Origin: DATJPD01 sp036394195
GTDB taxonomy: Bacteria > Pseudomonadota > Alphaproteobacteria > CACIAM-22H2
Direction of reading: 5' to 3'
DNA length: 8,745 nucleotides
Assembly: GCA_036394195.1 (NCBI GenBank)
Contig: DASWFO010000097.1
Location: 1 to 8,745, forward strand
The notes under the pieces are model-generated. The model was given only the letters and a program-made list of their open reading frames with translations. It made no database searches and was not told where the DNA came from. Below are positions 5,349-8,745 of this stretch, in pieces. A program made the translations under genes and the position numbers. Numbering within the stretch: the first letter of the stretch is position 1; the number at the start of each line of letters is the position of its first letter.

Positions 5349-5399
5349 TCAGCGTGTCGGCATAAATGCGGCGTCAATGACGCGGGCGCCGACTCGTCG

Positions 5400-5426
5400 G
5401 GAAGAGCGGCCGCGGCCCGCTCCTCC
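5400..5426 (-). terminator. Candidate stem-loop terminator of the four-helix membrane gene
   Basis: GGAAGAGCGG (5400-5409) pairs with CCGCTCCTCC (5417-5426) with one mismatch around a GC-rich 7-base loop. It lies 22 nt past the stop of the minus-strand gene ending at 5449. No U-run follows, so intrinsic termination is doubtful. It separates that gene from paralogue 2. Confidence 0.3.
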
Positions 5427-5448
5427 CTGGTCGCCCACCCACCTGCTG

Positions 5449-5850
5449 CTAGGCCAACTCCGGCAGCGAGCGGCGCAGCCCGAAAACCTCGAGCTCGGCG
5501 AAGCCCAGCACCGCCACCGCCTGGGCGATGACGAACGCGACGCCGAGGGCCGTCGGCGCGACCCAGCCGGTCACCAGCAGCAGAATGCTGTCCACCGCCC
5601 ACATGGCGTTGTAGGCGATGATTGCCCACACGAACGGCCGCGCCGGGGCGGCGCGGGTCGCGAGGTAGATCACCAGGGCGGCGAACGGCAGCAGGCTGAG
5701 CCCGGCCTCGAACAGCAAGGTCGAGGGCAGGCCGAGCAGGCCGTCCACCCGGTCGGCGCCGAGCATCAGCAGGGCGCCGGTGCCGGCGCTGACCGCCGCA
5801 TCGGCCATCAGGACGCGGCGAAGGAACGGCGAAGGACTGAGAGAGGTCAT
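5449..5850 (-). CDS. Four-helix membrane protein, probable target of the neighbouring regulator
   Basis: A 133-residue protein with likely spans at about 10-32, 45-65, 73-95 and 99-120 and short loops. It starts MTSLSPSPFLRRVLMADA and ends FGLRRSLPELA. The arrangement FLRRxLxxDAxxS...LLxLGA...LLGLPxxLLxxAGLxLLPFA is one I associate with uncharacterised membrane proteins of alphaproteobacteria, with no known activity. The ATG at 5850 is chosen because GGAG sits 6 nt upstream; the ATG at 5862 would itself contain that site. The gene is divergent from the XRE/MLTR regulator with a 122-bp gap, the usual layout for a regulator and its target, but this is inference. Confidence 0.78.
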   Translation of the reverse strand: MTSLSPSPFLRRVLMADAAVSAGTGALLMLGADRVDGLLGLPSTLLFEAGLSLLPFAALVIYLATRAAPARPFVWAIIAYNAMWAVDSILLLVTGWVAPTALGVAFVIAQAVAVLGFAELEVFGLRRSLPELA

Positions 5851-5972
5851 GCGAAGCTCCATCGATTGAACGGCACGACATCGCGCCGGCCCCGAGAATG
5901 GCGTCGCGCCGCGGCGGGTCGATTACCTCGGAGGTCATGGAGACGCCTCATTCGCCGAGCTATGTTCGAGGC

Positions 5973-6782
5973 ATGATGAACGTATCCTTCAGCCCCCGCC
6001 CCTTCGGCGATCTGCTGCGCGAGTGGCGCCAGCGGCGCCGCGTCAGCCAGCTCGACCTTGCCCTCGATGCCGAAATCTCGGCGCGCCATCTCAGCTTTGT
6101 CGAGACCGGCCGCTCGCAGCCAAGCCGCGAGATGGTCCTGCGCCTGGCCGAGCGCCTGGAGGTCCCCTTGCGCGAACGCAACCAGCTGCTCGTGTCCGCT
6201 GGCTACGCGCCGGTGTTCCCGGAGCGGCCGCTTGGCGACCCGGCGCTGCAGGCGGCGCGCAAAGCCATCGACCTGGTGCTCGCCGGCCACGAGCCGTATC
6301 CGGCGCTCGCCGTCGACCGGCACTGGAACCTGGTTTCCGCCAATGCCGCGGTGACGCGCCTGATCGCCGACGTCGCGGCCCCTCTGATGAAGCCGCCGGT
6401 CAACGTGCTGCGGCTCAGCCTGCACCCGGACGGGCTGGCGCCGCGGATCGCGAACCTTGCCGAGTGGCGGGCACATCTTCTGGCTCGGCTGCGGCAGCAG
6501 ATCGAGATCAGCGCCGACCCGGTGCTGGCCGAGCTCCTCAGCGAGCTCAGCGCCTACAAGGCGCCGGCCAGCCGGACGCCGCCGGCCGTGGACAGCGAGT
6601 ATGGCGGCGTGGTCGTGCCGTTCCGGCTGCACACCGATGGCGGCGTGCTCTCCTTCATCAGCACCACCACCGTGTTCGGCACGCCGGTCGATATCACGCT
6701 GTCGGAGCTGGCCCTCGAATCGTTCTTCCCCGCCGACGCCGCCACCGCCGACGCGCTGCATGGCGAGCGGGTGAGCGGCTGA
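5973..6782 (+). CDS. XRE-family transcription regulator with MLTR/MmyB-like ligand-binding domain
   Basis: A 269-residue DNA-binding regulator. Residues 11-67 form the Cro/C1-type helix-turn-helix, with FGDLLREWRQRRRVSQLDLA followed by SARHLSFVETGRSQPSREMV containing the recognition helix. From about 90 to 258 comes the PAS-like MLTR domain: DRHWNLVSANAAVTRL (115-130), NVLRLSLHPDGL (144-155) and PVDITLSELALESFFPAD (238-255). Proteins of this build usually act as local regulators responding to small, often fatty-acid-like ligands. ATGs at 5973 and 5976 are adjacent; the second has GAGG 4 nt upstream. The frame is open further 5' but ATGs at 5898 and 5937 lie outside the normal family N-terminus. 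It is divergent from the membrane gene at 5449-5850 and is followed by alkB 91 bp on. Confidence 0.92.
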   Translation: MMNVSFSPRPFGDLLREWRQRRRVSQLDLALDAEISARHLSFVETGRSQPSREMVLRLAERLEVPLRERNQLLVSAGYAPVFPERPLGDPALQAARKAIDLVLAGHEPYPALAVDRHWNLVSANAAVTRLIADVAAPLMKPPVNVLRLSLHPDGLAPRIANLAEWRAHLLARLRQQIEISADPVLAELLSELSAYKAPASRTPPAVDSEYGGVVVPFRLHTDGGVLSFISTTTVFGTPVDITLSELALESFFPADAATADALHGERVSG

Positions 6783-6873
6783 GGCCTAGCGCGGCCGCGG
6801 GCGGTGTCGTGCTCCGCTGACCGGGCAAGAAACGGCGTTCCGGGCCGGTGCTGCGTCTGCTAGACCAGCCGTG

Positions 6874-7542
6874 ATGCGACGGCTGAAAGATAAAGGTGCC
6901 GTCGGCGATCTGTTCGCCGAGGCGGCTCCCTGCACGGAAGCGATCGCGGCGGGCGCCGTGCTCTTGCGCGGCTTTGCGGCGGCCGAGGCGCCGGCGCTCG
7001 TCGCCGCCATCGCGCGCATCGCCGCGGCCGCCCCGTTTCGCCACATGGAGACGCCGGGCGGGTTTCGCATGTCGGTGGCGATGACCAATTGCGGCGGCGC
7101 CGGCTGGGTCACTGACCGCAGCGGCTATCGCTACGATCCGCTCGATCCGGAGACCGGCCGCCGGTGGCCGGACATGCCCGCGCTGCTGGGCGGCCTGGCG
7201 AAGCGCGCGGCGGCCGAGGCCGGCTTTCCGGCGTTCGCTCCGGACTCCTGCCTGATCAACCGCTATGTGCCGGGCTCGCGGCTGACGCTCCACCAGGACC
7301 GCAACGAACGCGATTTCGCGCAGCCGATCGTCTCGGTGTCGCTGGGCCTGCCGGCCACCTTCCTGTTCGGCGGCGCGCAGCGCAGCGACCGGCCGCGGCG
7401 GATGCGTCTCGAGAGCGGCGACGTCGCGGTGTGGGGCGGCCCGTCCCGGCTGGTCTTCCACGGCGTCGACAAGCTCGCCGAGGGCACGCACCCGCTCACC
7501 GGCGCGTTTCGGATCAACCTCACGTTCCGGAAAGCGCTCTGA
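6874..7542 (+). CDS. alkB: AlkB, Fe(II)/2-oxoglutarate dioxygenase for alkylated DNA/RNA repair
   Basis: AlkB oxidatively removes methyl groups from 1-methyladenine and 3-methylcytosine. This 222-residue protein is close in length to E. coli AlkB (216) and matches it throughout: GDLFAE (11-16), GAVLLRGFA (27-35), MSVAMTNCGGAGW (66-78), DSCLINRYVPGSRLTLHQD (124-142), PIVSVSLGLPATFLFGG (151-167), GDVAVWGGPSRLVFHGV (182-198) and RINLTFRKA (213-221). The iron ligands are H140, D142 and H196; R213 and R219 correspond to the 2-oxoglutarate-binding arginines. The ATG at 6874 is used; no clear ribosome site is visible, and a GTG at 6871 is adjacent. No Ada-type box was recognised upstream. It is convergent with hicB (32 bp between stops). 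Confidence 0.96.
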   Translation: MRRLKDKGAVGDLFAEAAPCTEAIAAGAVLLRGFAAAEAPALVAAIARIAAAAPFRHMETPGGFRMSVAMTNCGGAGWVTDRSGYRYDPLDPETGRRWPDMPALLGGLAKRAAAEAGFPAFAPDSCLINRYVPGSRLTLHQDRNERDFAQPIVSVSLGLPATFLFGGAQRSDRPRRMRLESGDVAVWGGPSRLVFHGVDKLAEGTHPLTGAFRINLTFRKAL

Positions 7543-7574
7543 GCCGATCGCCACGAGGTTGAAGGACGCGGGCG

Positions 7575-7973
7575 TCAGCTCGCGCTTTCAATGACCTTCT
7601 TGGCGGCGTGAACAATAAAACCGGAGCGGCTGTATCCGTGCGTCTCGGCATAGGCATCGATGTCGCGCAACGCATCTTCCGGCAGCGTGATGTTCACGCG
7701 CACGGTTTTAGCGACGTCGTCCGGGCCGGGAATCAACACAACCACGCCATCCCGATTTTCGGGTTCAGCCATGATGCGTTCTACCGACGACGGCTCCGGG
7801 ATCGGCTGCCCCTCTTCGACCAGGAGCCCGATGTGCGCGGCGAGCGCCTCGGCGCCCATCTTGATCGCTTCATCGAGGGTACTACCCGCGCTGATGCAAC
7901 CCGGAAAATCCGGGAACGAAACACCGAAGTCGCTGGTCCGCTCCTTGTGAATGAGCCCCATATAGTGGCGCAT
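7575..7973 (-). CDS. hicB: HicB-family antitoxin with ribbon-helix-helix DNA-binding tail
   Basis: A 132-residue protein. Residues 1-70 form the HicB partial RNase-H-like fold: FGVSFPDFPGCISAGSTLDE (16-35), AIKMGAEALAAHI (36-48) and EEGQPIPEPS (53-62), the part that normally wraps the HicA toxin. Residues 89-130 are a ribbon-helix-helix: KTVRVNITLPEDALRDIDAY (89-108) and GYSRSGFIVHAAKKVIE (113-129), which binds the operon's own promoter in related systems. The start follows the stop of a hicA remnant by 4 nt, normal hicAB spacing. Because the toxin gene is broken, this antitoxin appears orphaned; it may persist as a regulator or as protection against a related HicA elsewhere. Confidence 0.93.
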   Translation of the reverse strand: MRHYMGLIHKERTSDFGVSFPDFPGCISAGSTLDEAIKMGAEALAAHIGLLVEEGQPIPEPSSVERIMAEPENRDGVVVLIPGPDDVAKTVRVNITLPEDALRDIDAYAETHGYSRSGFIVHAAKKVIESAS

Positions 7974-7977
7974 CTAC

Positions 7978-8049
7978 TTAGTCCCTGAGTTTCAGACCGG
8001 CCTGACGCTCGATGCTGCGGAGCGTGCCTTTCGGGAGATCCTTCTCAAC
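7978..8049 (-). pseudogene. hicA: 3' remnant of hicA toxin gene (N-terminal part lost)
   Basis: The minus-strand frame reads VEKDLPKGTLRSIERQAG then LKLRD and a stop, 4 nt before hicB. KDLPKGTLRSIxRQAGL is the conserved C-terminus of HicA mRNA-interferase toxins. Reading upstream, a TAA (8050-8052) interrupts the frame at once, and 18 nt beyond that lies the stop of the oxidoreductase gene (8071). HicA is normally about 60-80 residues with an essential His in its first half (GSHxx motif), so the catalytic part is absent. The deletion end point is near 8050. Confidence 0.82.
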
Positions 8050-8050
8050 T

Positions 8051-8063
8051 TATACACACTATA
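8051..8063. promoter_or_regulatory. AT-rich element at the hicA deletion junction
   Basis: TATACACACTATA has 4-bp TATA arms and sits between the oxidoreductase stop and the hicA remnant. In the minus direction TATAGT (8058-8063) or TATAAG (8049-8054) could act as a -10 for hicB, which otherwise would depend on read-through from the oxidoreductase gene. The assignment rests on base composition only. Confidence 0.25.
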
Positions 8064-8070
8064 GGTTCGG

Positions 8071-8745
8071 TCACGGGATCAGCACCACCGAGCCGGCGAT
8101 GGCGCGGCTTTCGACATCGCGATGCGCCGCCGCGGCGTCGCGGAGTGGGTAGGTGCGGCCGATCTCGAGCCTGAGCACGCCGCGCCTGACCAGGGCGAAC
8201 AGCTCGTCGCAGGCGGCGCGATAGGCGGCGGGGTCGGCGATGTGGAAGCTGAACGCCGGCCGCGAGACGGACAGCGAGCCTTTCTTCGCCAGCAGCAGCA
8301 GGTCCACCGGCGGCACGTGGCCCGACGCGTTGCCGTAGTTCACCAGCATCCCGAACGGGCGGACACAGTCGAGCGAGGCCATGAACGTGTCCTTGCCGAC
8401 GCCGTCAAACACGGCGGCAACGCCGGTGCCGGTGATCCGCTTCACCGCGGCGACGAAGTCCGTCGCGCGATAGAGGATCGGATGATCGCAGCCATGCGCC
8501 GCCGCAACCTCCGCCTTCTCGGGCGAGCCGACGGTGCCCAGCACGATGGCGCCGAGGTGTTTTGCCCATTGGCAGAGCAGCAGCCCGACGCCGCTGGCCG
8601 CGGCATGGATCAGGATCGGCTCGCCGGGCCGCGGCCGGAACACCCGGTTGATCACCATCGACGCGGTGAGCCCTTTGAGCAGCAGGGCGGCGGCCTGGCT
8701 CTCGGAGATGCCGTCCGGCAGCTTGATCAGGCACGACGCCGGCAC
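8071..8745 (-). CDS. NAD(P)H:quinone oxidoreductase, zinc-independent MDR family (N-terminus beyond the right edge)
   Basis: The last 224 residues of a quinone oxidoreductase (zeta-crystallin/QOR type), which reduces quinones with NADPH. Family length is about 325, so around 100 N-terminal residues lie outside. Visible are the start of the cofactor domain, KLPDGISESQAAALLLKGLT; the Rossmann glycine motif AAASGVGLLLCQWAKHLGA (about 48-66); the conserved GTVGSPEKAEVAAAHGCDH that discriminates the cofactor phosphate; the segment VFDGVGKDTFMASLDCVRPF; and GMLVNYGNASGHVPP. No zinc-ligand cysteines are present in the visible part. The first visible codon, GTG, is an internal valine and not a start. 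The stop lies 18 nt before the hicA remnant. Confidence 0.9.
   Translation of the reverse strand: MPASCLIKLPDGISESQAAALLLKGLTASMVINRVFRPRPGEPILIHAAASGVGLLLCQWAKHLGAIVLGTVGSPEKAEVAAAHGCDHPILYRATDFVAAVKRITGTGVAAVFDGVGKDTFMASLDCVRPFGMLVNYGNASGHVPPVDLLLLAKKGSLSVSRPAFSFHIADPAAYRAACDELFALVRRGVLRLEIGRTYPLRDAAAAHRDVESRAIAGSVVLIP

Noticed and set aside
5847..6761. A 304-codon minus-strand open frame opposite the XRE regulator
   Set aside because: Antisense shadow of a well-supported regulator; the composition (Gln, Arg, His, Gly) is typical of such shadows.
6783..6873. Possible Ada-type operator before alkB
   Set aside because: No arrangement resembling the known Ada recognition boxes was found; only GC-rich sequence with no clear promoter.
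6694..7554. A 286-codon minus-strand open frame opposite alkB
   Set aside because: alkB is certain on the plus strand, with all catalytic residues; the antisense frame has no recognisable domain.
7543..7574. Possible bidirectional terminator between alkB and hicB
   Set aside because: The 32-bp gap shows no convincing stem or T-run on either strand.

Overview
The window is GC-rich, densely coded bacterial DNA that reads as a chromosomal segment of an alphaproteobacterium. This is inferred from the base composition, the style of its small proteins (for example a WRxRAxxYRxLA-type 68-residue protein) and the kdp and SET genes. The genus cannot be fixed from sequence alone. No RNA genes, CRISPR arrays or insertion sequences were seen.

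Left end (1-1904, minus strand): the start of a kdp potassium-uptake operon. A 27-residue membrane peptide ending in CERL is followed by kdpF (29 aa) and kdpA (486 codons, running off the left edge). The upstream region holds an 11-bp-period TTTATR direct repeat resembling a KdpE site, a 15-bp palindrome and a 13-bp inverted repeat.

Middle (1905-5294): a cluster of small and poorly characterised genes. Two three-helix membrane proteins (1905-2339 and 4856-5281, both minus) are paralogues. Between them lie a SAM-dependent methyltransferase with two small genes behind it (plus strand, 2572-4011) and a SET-domain protein (minus, 4159-4638). A previously unlisted 45-residue membrane peptide (4717-4854) directly follows the second paralogue. 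The methyltransferase, the SET gene and the second paralogue share an almost identical 13-bp motif, GAACCGTATGGCG, in the same orientation and 52-54 nt before their start codons. This suggests a shared promoter or operator.

Right part (5449-8745): a four-helix membrane protein is divergent from an XRE/MLTR transcription regulator, followed by alkB, the DNA/RNA demethylation-repair dioxygenase. Facing alkB is a HicB antitoxin whose hicA partner survives only as a 23-codon C-terminal remnant. The window ends inside a quinone oxidoreductase of the zinc-independent MDR family, whose N-terminal part lies beyond the right edge.

The most unusual observations are the position-conserved motif linking three unrelated genes, the paralogue pair with its coupled micro-ORF, the conserved-looking micro-ORF ahead of kdpF, and the decapitated hicA. 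None by itself proves a new system.
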